Shown here piece by piece: positions 1-5,573 of a DNA stretch of 5,893 bases. This stretch comes from Blautia sp. AF19-10LB (GTDB lineage: Bacteria > Bacillota > Clostridia > Lachnospirales > Lachnospiraceae): the NCBI RefSeq assembly GCF_003461245.1, contig NZ_QTWS01000069.1, positions 1-5,893 of the forward strand. Reading direction: 5' to 3'. Position 1 is the stretch's first letter, and each line of letters opens with the position of its first letter. The notes beneath the pieces are model-generated. The model saw nothing but the letters and a program-made list of their open reading frames with translations. It ran no database searches and had not been told where the DNA came from. A program made the translations under genes and the position numbers.

Positions 1-1401
1 TCAAAAGATAGTGGAAAGCTGATGATTTCTGTTCTGTCTGCGGTGGCAGAGATTGAACGGGAGAATATCCTTGTTCAGACAATGGAAGGACGAAAGCAGA
101 AAGTCAGGGAAGGAAAATGGAACGGTGGATTTGCTCCATATGGCTATGAATTGGTAAATGGAGAATTGCAGATTGCAGAGGATGAAGCAGAGATTATTCG
201 TCTGATCTATGACAAATTTATTCATACTAATATGGGAATCTCTGCGATTGCTGCATGGCTGAACCAGCATGGATATAAAAAGAAAAAGCGACAAAATAAC
301 ACACTGGACGCATTTGCTTCTTCCTTTATAAAAGGCGTTCTGGATAATCCGGTATACTGCGGAAAGTTGGCTTATGGACGAAGGAAGAACGAGAAAGTTT
401 CTGGAACAAGAAATGAATATCGCATTGTAAAACAGGAAAATTATATGCTGCACGATGGTATCCACGAAGGGATTATTTCAGAAACAGATTGGGAGCTGGC
501 ACATCAAAAACGGGAAAAAACAGGTGTGAAATATGAAAAGACGCATAGTCTGGATTATGAGCATATCTTATCTGGAATATTGAGATGTCCGTTATGTGGA
601 AGCGGTATGTATGGGAACGTGAACCGAAAGAAAAAGAAAGACGGAACCTTATATAAGGATTATTTCTATTATGCCTGTAAACATCGTCGTCTGGTAGACG
701 GTCATAAATGTGGATATCGTAAACAATGGAGTGAGGAGAAGATTAACAATGCAGTGGAAGAAGTTATTCGGAAGCTGGTGAAGAATCCGAAATTTGAAGA
801 AGCAATTCTGAATAAAATCGGTTCAAGAATAGATACAGAAGAAATAGAAAAAGAGGTTGAAAGATTGGAAAAGCAGCACAAGCAGTTGACCGGAGCAAAA
901 GCAAGACTTGGACAGCAGATGGATAGTCTGGATATCATGGATAAATTTTATGAAAAGAAATATCAGGATATGGAGACACGCTTATATCGTCTATATGATG
1001 AAATTGAAGGCGTGGAGAACAGTATAGAAGAAGTCAAGAATCGCCTGCTGAATATCCGGCAACAGAAAATATCAGAAGAAAACGTCTATCAATTTCTTTT
1101 ATATTTTGATAAACTATATGATAAGTTCACCGACCTGGAGAAGAAAGAATTTCTTAACAGCTTTGTAGAACAGGTGGACATTTACGAGCAGGAGCAGCCA
1201 GATGGCAGATTCCTGAAGCACATAAAGTTCCGTTTTCCGGTGTATTTTGGAGACAGGGAGACACAGGAACTTTGTTGGGACAACGAAAGCACCGTTGAGA
1301 CTGTGTGCCTCTTGAGCAACCGAAAACCAGATACCACGGTAAAACTCAGCGTGGATATGGATGATTACTACCGTATTAAAGATGGTAAAGAGCCTAAATA
1401 A
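1..1401 (+). CDS. Large serine recombinase (site-specific DNA integrase/resolvase family), 5' end outside the window
   Basis: The reading frame is open from the first base, giving 466 visible residues, so the gene begins upstream. The first residues (SGKLMISVLSAVAEIEREN) match the end of the resolvase catalytic domain; the catalytic serine and arginines are not in view. Next comes the DNA-binding 'recombinase' domain (about residues 40-150 of the visible part, with GGFAPYGYELVNG and DNPVYCGKLAYGRR). A zinc ribbon follows, with cysteines at visible residues 196, 199, 226 and 237 (CPLCG...C...KCG). A long charged coiled coil spans about 276-357, typical of large serine recombinases that control integration direction. 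The C-terminus carries a VETVCLLS segment discussed in the findings. Such enzymes cut and rejoin DNA at att sites to move phages, ICEs and transposons. No internal stop or frameshift is visible. Family assignment is firm; which element it moves is unknown. Confidence 0.93.
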   Translation, partial: SKDSGKLMISVLSAVAEIERENILVQTMEGRKQKVREGKWNGGFAPYGYELVNGELQIAEDEAEIIRLIYDKFIHTNMGISAIAAWLNQHGYKKKKRQNNTLDAFASSFIKGVLDNPVYCGKLAYGRRKNEKVSGTRNEYRIVKQENYMLHDGIHEGIISETDWELAHQKREKTGVKYEKTHSLDYEHILSGILRCPLCGSGMYGNVNRKKKKDGTLYKDYFYYACKHRRLVDGHKCGYRKQWSEEKINNAVEEVIRKLVKNPKFEEAILNKIGSRIDTEEIEKEVERLEKQHKQLTGAKARLGQQMDSLDIMDKFYEKKYQDMETRLYRLYDEIEGVENSIEEVKNRLLNIRQQKISEENVYQFLLYFDKLYDKFTDLEKKEFLNSFVEQVDIYEQEQPDGRFLKHIKFRFPVYFGDRETQELCWDNESTVETVCLLSNRKPDTTVKLSVDMDDYYRIKDGKEPK

Positions 1402-1434
1402 AACCGAATAATACACTGAAACAAAGCAAGACAG

Positions 1435-1482
1435 AAGCTGTTGATGCGTTAGAAGATAACGTGTCAGCGGCTTTTTCTTTTT
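1435..1482 (+). terminator. Intrinsic terminator after the serine recombinase gene
   Basis: Two 17-base arms (1435-1451 and 1457-1473) enclose a GAAGA loop. All 17 positions pair in the + strand RNA, four of them as G-U wobbles. The stem runs straight into a T-rich tract (TTTTTCTTTTT, 1472-1482). The wobbles would become A-C mismatches in the opposite transcript, so it should act only for + strand transcription. It lies 33 bases after the recombinase stop codon and separates that gene from the SymE-like gene. Confidence 0.85.
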
Positions 1483-1523
1483 ATCTAAAAATCTATTAGT
1501 CAAGTCTGAAAGGAGTCAATTCT

Positions 1524-1919
1524 ATGGCAAAGAAAAACGTAAGAAATATTAAGGTTTGTGGACAGAGCGGTTATAAATATGAGACAGTTCCGGCGATTAC
1601 ATTAAAAGGAAAATGGCTGGAAGAGTTGGGATTTCATCTTGGGGATTATGTGCAGGTGAAATGTGAAAATGGTCAGCTGATTATCACGCCGGATGTGAAT
1701 AAAGCACAGGAGCAGGAAGCAAAAAAAGCATTTATGGATGAGGAGATTAAGAAACTGAAAATCAGATACCAGAATGAAAAGGAAGAAATTACTGCAAAAT
1801 ATGTGGCAGAGCAGAGTGCAGGCTGTTATGGAAAGAAAGCGAAAGTGAATACGAACGTTACAGGGCGTTCTGCGGATGATCTGCGTGAACGCTTAAATTT
1901 TATTAAAAAATATATCTGA
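1524..1919 (+). CDS. SymE-like protein (AbrB-fold, type I toxin family)
   Basis: A 131-residue protein. Residues 1-57 resemble the SymE/AbrB swapped-hairpin fold: a basic start, then a LKGKWLEELGFHLGDYVQV segment and a closing ENGQLIITPD strand. Residues about 58-98 are charged, probably helical and coiled-coil-like. The last 30 residues do not fit my memory of SymE relatives. E. coli SymE is an SOS-induced toxin that condenses the nucleoid and affects RNA, silenced by the antisense RNA SymR. Clostridial homologues are often labelled type I toxins, but their function is largely untested, and I found no clear antisense promoter here. The start is supported by AAAGGAG (1509-1515) eight bases before ATG. 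The stop codon is part of the next gene's Shine-Dalgarno site, so it is translated just ahead of the capsid gene. An AbrB-type DNA-binding regulator is the main alternative. Confidence 0.75.
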   Translation: MAKKNVRNIKVCGQSGYKYETVPAITLKGKWLEELGFHLGDYVQVKCENGQLIITPDVNKAQEQEAKKAFMDEEIKKLKIRYQNEKEEITAKYVAEQSAGCYGKKAKVNTNVTGRSADDLRERLNFIKKYI

Positions 1920-1933
1920 GGAGGATACGGATT

Positions 1934-3106
1934 ATGACGATTCAGGAATTAATGGAGAAGAGAGCTAAGGTATGGGAAGCAGCAAAGAATTTTGTGGATA
2001 CCCATGAGAATGAAAACGGGGTGCTGTCTGCGGAGGACAGTGCTGCCTATGAGAGGATGGAAGCGGAGATTGAGGATCTGACAAAGGCGATTGACCGCCA
2101 CCGCAAGGCTAAGGAAATGGAAAAGAACCTGAACCAGCCGGTAAACCAGCCGCTGACCGGGAAGCCTTATGCAGGCGGCCAGGGTGAGCCAAAGACAGGA
2201 CGTGCTTCTGATGAATACCGCAGGGCAATGCTGAATGCACTGAGAAGCAACTTACGTCAGGTTTCCAATACACTTCAGGAGGGCGTGGATGCCGATGGCG
2301 GTTATCTGGTTCCGGAAGAGTATGACAGAAGACTGGTTGATGTTCTGAATGAAGAGAATATCATGCGCCGTCTTGCCACAAGAATCGTGACTTCCGGGGA
2401 GCATAAGATCAATATTGCGGCCACCAAGCCGGCGGCAAGCTGGATTGAGGAAGGCGGGGCGCTGACTTTCGGGGATGCGACTTTTGACCAGAAGATCCTG
2501 GATGCACATAAGCTTCATGTGGCGATTAAGGTAACGGAGGAACTGCTTTATGACAATGCCTTTAATCTGGAAAATTACATTATTGTCCAGTTTGGAAAAG
2601 CACTTGCCAATGCGGAAGAGGATGCCTTCCTGAACGGAAACGGAACAGGGAAGCCGACCGGTATTTTTGACGGAACAGGCGGCGGACATCTGCTGAATAC
2701 GCTGGCTGCAGCTTTGAAATCAGATGACATGCTGGATCTGGTGTATGGCCTGAAACGTCCGTACCGTAAAAATGCATCCTTTATCATGAATGATGCAACA
2801 CTGCCTTCCCTTAGAAAGCTGAAGGACAATAACGGTGCTTATATCTGGCAGCCGGCTTATCAGGCAGGAGAACCGGACAGGATTCTGGGATATAAGGTGG
2901 AGACTTCTGCCTATGCACCGAAGGACGGTATCGCTTTTGGGGATTACAGTTATTACAACATTGGTGACCGTGGAAACAGATCCTTTAAGCAGCTGAATGA
3001 ACTGTTTGCAGGCAACGGAATGATCGGTTTTGTTGCAAAGGAACGTGTGGACGGAAAACTGGTTCTTCCGGAAGCTGTGCAGATCATGAAACTGAAAGCT
3101 GACTAA
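1934..3106 (+). CDS. Phage major capsid protein, HK97 fold
   Basis: A 390-residue protein of normal length for the HK97 major capsid family. Residues 1-65 are a charged, helical delta (scaffolding) domain. A linker rich in Gly, Pro and Asn follows (about 66-90), then TGRASDEYRRAM. The mature fold starts near residue 115 (DADGGYLVPEEYDRRLVDVL). An E-loop-like region lies around 150-190 (PAASWIEEGGALTFGD), the spine helix around 213-232 (ENYIIVQFGKALANAEEDAF), then the characteristic FLNGNGTGKPTGIF, and P/A-domain segments at 280-325 (IMNDATLPSLRKL, ILGYKV). The protein builds the icosahedral shell. In this family the delta domain is normally removed by a protease encoded just upstream, yet no protease gene is visible here. 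GGAGG (1920-1924) lies nine bases before ATG and overlaps the end of the SymE-like gene. G+C is clearly higher from here on. Confidence 0.96.
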   Translation: MTIQELMEKRAKVWEAAKNFVDTHENENGVLSAEDSAAYERMEAEIEDLTKAIDRHRKAKEMEKNLNQPVNQPLTGKPYAGGQGEPKTGRASDEYRRAMLNALRSNLRQVSNTLQEGVDADGGYLVPEEYDRRLVDVLNEENIMRRLATRIVTSGEHKINIAATKPAASWIEEGGALTFGDATFDQKILDAHKLHVAIKVTEELLYDNAFNLENYIIVQFGKALANAEEDAFLNGNGTGKPTGIFDGTGGGHLLNTLAAALKSDDMLDLVYGLKRPYRKNASFIMNDATLPSLRKLKDNNGAYIWQPAYQAGEPDRILGYKVETSAYAPKDGIAFGDYSYYNIGDRGNRSFKQLNELFAGNGMIGFVAKERVDGKLVLPEAVQIMKLKAD

Positions 3107-3119
3107 TAGAAAAACATGG

Positions 3120-3158
3120 GAACTGGCAGGAAAAAGCAGACCTGCCAGTTCTGCTTTT
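3120..3158 (+). terminator. Terminator-like hairpin between capsid and connector genes, with an alternative pairing
   Basis: Arms 3120-3130 and 3141-3151 pair perfectly over 11 bases (GAACTGGCAGG with CCTGCCAGTTC) around a 10-base loop, followed by TGCTTTTG. The T run is only four bases, so termination would probably be partial. This position, just after the highly expressed capsid gene, suits an attenuator that lowers expression of the connector and tail genes, or a processing/stability hairpin. The loop sequence AAAAGCAG (3132-3139) is also complementary to CTGCTTTT (3151-3158), allowing a competing stem. Confidence 0.6.
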
Positions 3159-3164
3159 GAGGTG
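3159..3164 (+). promoter_or_regulatory. Ribosome binding site GAGGTG deciding a TTG start for the connector gene
   Basis: GAGGTG abuts ATG at 3165 and contains a GTG at 3162, so neither has room for normal initiation. The in-frame TTG at 3171 has a six-base spacer and gives the start MVVTVKEMKNYLRVD, which fits how gp6-like connectors usually begin. Confidence 0.6.
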
Positions 3165-3170
3165 ATGCAG

Positions 3171-3446
3171 TTGGTTGTGACAGTAAAGGAAATGAAGAAT
3201 TACCTGCGGGTGGATTTTGACGATGATGATGTGCTGCTTTCTGATCTGATCGAACAGGGGCAGCAGATCTGCATGGACGTGGCAAGGATCACGGATGAGG
3301 ATGAGTTTGAAGATCTGCAGGGGACGAAGATTGCCGTGCAGTATGCGGCTGCCTATCTGTATGAACACAGGGAGGAAGCGGATCACCATCAGCTGGTGAT
3401 GGATCTGCGGTGCCTGCTGTTTGGAGTGAGGAAACCGGGGTTCTGA
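3171..3446 (+). CDS. Phage head-tail connector protein (HK97 gp6 / SPP1 gp15-like)
   Basis: With the TTG start the product is 91 residues; starting at ATG 3165 or GTG 3162 adds two or three residues. The N-terminal VTVKEMKNYLRVDFDDDDVLLSDLI, followed by a helical region ending in AVQYAAAYLYEHRE, is the usual pattern of small helical gp6-type connectors ('YLRVD...DD..L..LI' then 'A...AAYLYE.RE'). These form a ring under the portal and link it to the head closure protein. Position directly after the capsid gene agrees. The stop codon TGA lies within the Shine-Dalgarno site of the next gene. The protein is acidic, with no signal peptide or membrane segment. Family assignment is good; the exact start is less certain. 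Confidence 0.87.
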   Translation: MVVTVKEMKNYLRVDFDDDDVLLSDLIEQGQQICMDVARITDEDEFEDLQGTKIAVQYAAAYLYEHREEADHHQLVMDLRCLLFGVRKPGF

Positions 3447-3450
3447 GGTG
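3445..3450 (+). promoter_or_regulatory. Ribosome binding site GAGGTG deciding a TTG start for the head closure gene
   Basis: The GAGGTG overlaps the preceding TGA stop. The GTG at 3448 is inside the site itself. The in-frame TTG at 3457 has a six-base spacer, identical to the previous gene, and yields MNIALMNEKVIFQK, which fits the normal start of this family. Confidence 0.6.
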
Positions 3451-3456
3451 GTTGTT

Positions 3457-3798
3457 TTGAATATTGCATTGATGAATGAAAAGGTGATTTTTCAGAAGTG
3501 TTCTGTTGTGAAGGACGGGATCGGGAATCACAGGAATGAGTGGACAGAGGATTACAGCTGTTTTGCGACAATAGGCGGTGAGGGGCTTGCCAGTTCCAGG
3601 GAAGCGGAAACTGCAGGGACTGTGGTGGAGGATGTGGGAATGACTGTGACTGTGCGGTACTGTAAAAAGACTGCAGGTATCCGGTCTGTTACCCACAGGA
3701 TTCTGTTTCGTGATCAGGTGTACGACATTGTGAGTGTGGACCATCTGAATTATAAGAAGAAGTGTCTGAAATTCACATGCAGGAAGGTCCGGAGGTGA
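3457..3798 (+). CDS. Phage head closure protein (head-tail adaptor, SPP1 gp16-like)
   Basis: The product is 113 residues from the TTG start; a GTG at 3448 would add three residues but lies inside the ribosome binding site. The N-terminus (LMNEKVIFQK...VKDGIGNHRNEWTEDYSCFATIGG) and the later strands (MTVTVRYC, HRILFRDQVYDIVSVDHLN) are characteristic of the small beta-barrel head closure/adaptor family ('W.....CWA.I.G' and 'F....Y.I..VD' patterns). The ring it forms closes the DNA exit channel and makes the docking surface for the tail. The basic tail KFTCRKVRR is common here. The TGA stop is embedded in GGAGGTGA of the next gene, as is typical of tightly coupled phage morphogenesis genes. Confidence 0.87.
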   Translation: MNIALMNEKVIFQKCSVVKDGIGNHRNEWTEDYSCFATIGGEGLASSREAETAGTVVEDVGMTVTVRYCKKTAGIRSVTHRILFRDQVYDIVSVDHLNYKKKCLKFTCRKVRR

Positions 3799-3802
3799 GA
3801 GC

Positions 3803-4183
3803 ATGGCAGGGGACAGGTGTACAGTCAGCCAGATGGCAGATGTGATCATGGAAGGGCTGGAAGAGTATGCACAGCTTGCGGCGGATGATATGAAAAAGGC
3901 GGTAAAGAAGGCAGGGACACAGGCAAGGAAGGATATACAGGAGAATGCCCCCGTGAAGACTGGTGCCTACGCAAAGAGCTGGGCGGCGAAGACCACGAAG
4001 GAAACTGCAAATGCAATGGAGATCGTGGTGTATTTCAGAAACAGGTACCAGCTGGCCCATCTGCTGGAGTTCGGCCATGCGCTGAGAAAAGGCGGCAGGA
4101 CAAGGGCATTTCCCCATATTGCACCTGCGGAGGAACGGGCTGCGCAGACTCTGGAACGGGAAATGGAGAAGGCACTGAGGTGA
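3803..4183 (+). CDS. HK97 gp10-family phage protein (tail completion / head-tail joining)
   Basis: A 126-residue protein. The diagnostic features of the gp10 family are all present: an N-terminal amphipathic helix (residues 11-45), NAPVKTGAYAKSW at 48-60 ('P..TG.L..S'), a beta strand, then YQLAHLLEFGHALRKGGRT at 82-100 and PHIAPAEE at 104-111. Members act at the head-tail interface, usually assigned to tail completion. GGAGGTGA (3791-3798) includes the previous stop codon and lies four bases before ATG. The TGA stop overlaps an ATG (TGATG, 4181-4185) that opens a seven-codon frame leading into the next gene. The protein is intact and of usual length. Confidence 0.9.
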   Translation: MAGDRCTVSQMADVIMEGLEEYAQLAADDMKKAVKKAGTQARKDIQENAPVKTGAYAKSWAAKTTKETANAMEIVVYFRNRYQLAHLLEFGHALRKGGRTRAFPHIAPAEERAAQTLEREMEKALR

Positions 4184-4202
4184 TGGCGGGAGGTGAAAGC
4201 AT

Positions 4203-4520
4203 ATGACACTGGAAGAACTGGCAGGGATGCTGGAAAAGACTGGTTTTCCTTTTGCTTATGACCATTTTGCGGAAGGGGAAAGCCCAGATCCGCCGTTTAT
4301 CTGCTATCTGCTTCCTGGCAGTGATAATTTTTCGGCAGACGGGCGGGTATATTTCCGGATCAGTGAAGTGAGGATAGAACTTTACACGGACCGGAAGGAT
4401 CCCGGGGCAGAAGCTCTGGTGGAAACAGTTCTGGATGATGCCGGGATTTTTTATAATAAGTCGGAGGTCTGGATCCAGAGCGAAAAGCTGTATGAGGTAC
4501 TGTACAGTATGGAACTGTAA
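4203..4520 (+). CDS. Probable phage tail terminator / minor tail protein
   Basis: A 105-residue acidic protein that I do not match to a named family with certainty. Its position between the gp10-like gene and the major tail protein gene is where siphophages encode the tail terminator (lambda gpU / SPP1 gp17 role), which caps the tail tube and joins it to the head. Visible features fit: an N-terminal helix (residues 2-12), GFPFAYDHF, a buried strand PFICYLLPGSDNF, a mid strand YFRISEVRIELYTDRKDP and a helix EALVETVLDDAG, an alpha/beta pattern like that of the terminator fold. GGGAGGTGA (4188-4196) sits six bases before ATG. The role comes mostly from gene order; the sequence pattern supports but does not prove it. 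Confidence 0.7.
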   Translation: MTLEELAGMLEKTGFPFAYDHFAEGESPDPPFICYLLPGSDNFSADGRVYFRISEVRIELYTDRKDPGAEALVETVLDDAGIFYNKSEVWIQSEKLYEVLYSMEL

Positions 4521-4547
4521 TGATTTGTTAAATGATGGAGGGATAAT

Positions 4548-5189
4548 ATGTCTGATAAGAATAACAAGGTAAAGTATAACCTGAAAAATGCGCATTACGC
4601 ATTACTGACGATCGGGGAGGACGGGGCGGTGTCCTATGCAGCACCGGTGCCGCTTCCGGGATCCGTATCACTGTCCCTGGATGCCAACGGGGAGCCGGAG
4701 AATTTTTATGCGGACGGTATTGCGTATTATGTGATCAACAACAATATGGGTTATGACGGTGATCTGGAGCTTGCATTGATTCCGGAGAGTTTCAGGACAG
4801 ATGTGCTGAGGGAAAAGCTGGATGCCAAGGGTGTTCTGATTGAAAACTCGGATGCAGAACTGGCACTGTTTGCCCTGCTTTTTGAGTTTGACGGGGATGT
4901 GCGCCATATCCGCCACGTGATGTATAACTGTTCGGCTTCCCGTCCGAAGATTGAGGGCAAGACCAACGAGGAGAAGAAGGAAGTGCAGACGGAAACGCTG
5001 ACTGTCAAGGCTACGCCGCTGTCGGATGGAAAGGTGAAGGCGAAGACAGGAGATACTACGGATACAACTGTTTATGCAGACTGGTACAAGGCGGTGTATC
5101 TGCCGGCTGCGGATCCGGCTTCTTTGCAGGCTGATAATGGTGGAAAGTCTGTTGTGGATGCTACAGGAAATGGAAAAGCACTGAGCTGA
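4548..5189 (+). CDS. Phage major tail (tube) protein, phi13 family
   Basis: A 213-residue protein resembling the phi13-type major tail protein of Firmicutes siphophages. Landmarks are [14 protein letters not shown] near the start, [23 protein letters not shown] (residues 35-57), the [15 protein letters not shown] segment (68-82), [20 protein letters not shown] (109-128), [20 protein letters not shown] (131-150) and a tail ending near [15 protein letters not shown] (173-186). It polymerises as hexameric rings to form the non-contractile tail tube. There is no added Ig-like domain, and the length is normal. GGAGGG (4537-4542) lies five bases before ATG. The TGA stop is part of the next gene's Shine-Dalgarno site. 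The gap before it (4521-4547) is the largest inside the tail part but holds no visible promoter. Confidence 0.93.
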   Translation: MSDKNNKVKYNLKNAHYALLTIGEDGAVSYAAPVPLPGSVSLSLDANGEPENFYADGIAYYVINNNMGYDGDLELALIPESFRTDVLREKLDAKGVLIENSDAELALFALLFEFDGDVRHIRHVMYNCSASRPKIEGKTNEEKKEVQTETLTVKATPLSDGKVKAKTGDTTDTTVYADWYKAVYLPAADPASLQADNGGKSVVDATGNGKALS

Positions 5190-5201
5190 GGAGATTCAGA
5201 T

Positions 5202-5573
5202 ATGAGCATGATGAAGAAGATTGAGATTGACGGGAAGGCGGTTGCTTTTAAGGCATCGGCCGCCATTCCGCGTATTTACAGGATTAAGTTCCAGAGGGAT
5301 ATCTACAAGGATTTATCTGTTCTGGAAAAGAGTATCGGGGATGGGGATCCGGAAAAGTCCTCACTGGATCTGTTTTCCCTTGAGATGTTTGAGAACATTG
5401 CTTATGTGATGGCGAAACATGCGGATCCATCCATTCCGGATAATCCGGAGGACTGGCTGGATGAGTTCAACACGTTCAGTATTTACCAGGTTCTGCCGAA
5501 GCTGATCGAGCTGTGGGGAATGAACATCAGGACGGATGTGGAGGCTAAAAAAACTTCATGCAACAGACCGTGA
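5202..5573 (+). CDS. Phage tail assembly chaperone, zero-frame product (lambda gpG-like)
   Basis: A 123-residue product encoded directly after the major tail protein, the fixed place for tail assembly chaperones. The sequence KKIEIDGKAVAFKASAAIPR, then YRIKFQRDIYKDL, a helical acidic middle and EDWLDEFNTFSIYQVLPKLIELW, matches Clostridial siphophage proteins I recall at this locus. Such proteins bind the tape measure and recruit tube subunits without entering the virion. GAGGAG (5188-5193) is eight bases before ATG and overlaps the preceding stop. The frame ends at TGA 5571-5573, but the frame one base further on is open from 5410 to 5742, so a longer fusion is expected by ribosomal frameshifting near 5547-5553. 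Normal termination would give most of the product. Confidence 0.85.
   Translation: MSMMKKIEIDGKAVAFKASAAIPRIYRIKFQRDIYKDLSVLEKSIGDGDPEKSSLDLFSLEMFENIAYVMAKHADPSIPDNPEDWLDEFNTFSIYQVLPKLIELWGMNIRTDVEAKKTSCNRP

Noticed and set aside
1540..1640. Antisense promoter for a SymR-like RNA opposite the SymE-like gene
   Set aside because: Only an AT-rich patch near 1570-1580 resembles a -10 box on the minus strand, and I see no suitably spaced -35 box. Not enough to call.
1402..1930. Attachment-site or target-site repeats flanking the recombinase/SymE segment
   Set aside because: I compared the AT-rich stretches near 1480-1500 and 1900-1916 and found no convincing direct or inverted repeat. The left boundary is outside the window.
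3120..3158. A true H-type pseudoknot formed by both stems at once
   Set aside because: There is no linker between the 3' arm of the first stem and the 3' arm of the second (they even share base 3151), so nothing can span the 10-11 bp stem. The stems must be alternatives.
3289..4595. Long open frames on the minus strand across the head-tail genes
   Set aside because: They overlap well-supported + strand genes. Their products are rich in His, Pro, Ser and Cys, as expected for antisense shadows, and match no family I know.
5221..5409. A + strand frame of 62 codons inside the chaperone gene
   Set aside because: It is an out-of-frame shadow with many Arg residues and no binding site, and it stops before the frame used by the chaperone extension opens.
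5536..5573. Classical -1 frameshift (X XXY YYZ type) in the tail chaperone genes
   Set aside because: Zero-frame codons start at positions divisible by three; a -1 shift leads to a frame other than the one ending at 5742. The coding geometry allows only +1 or -2.
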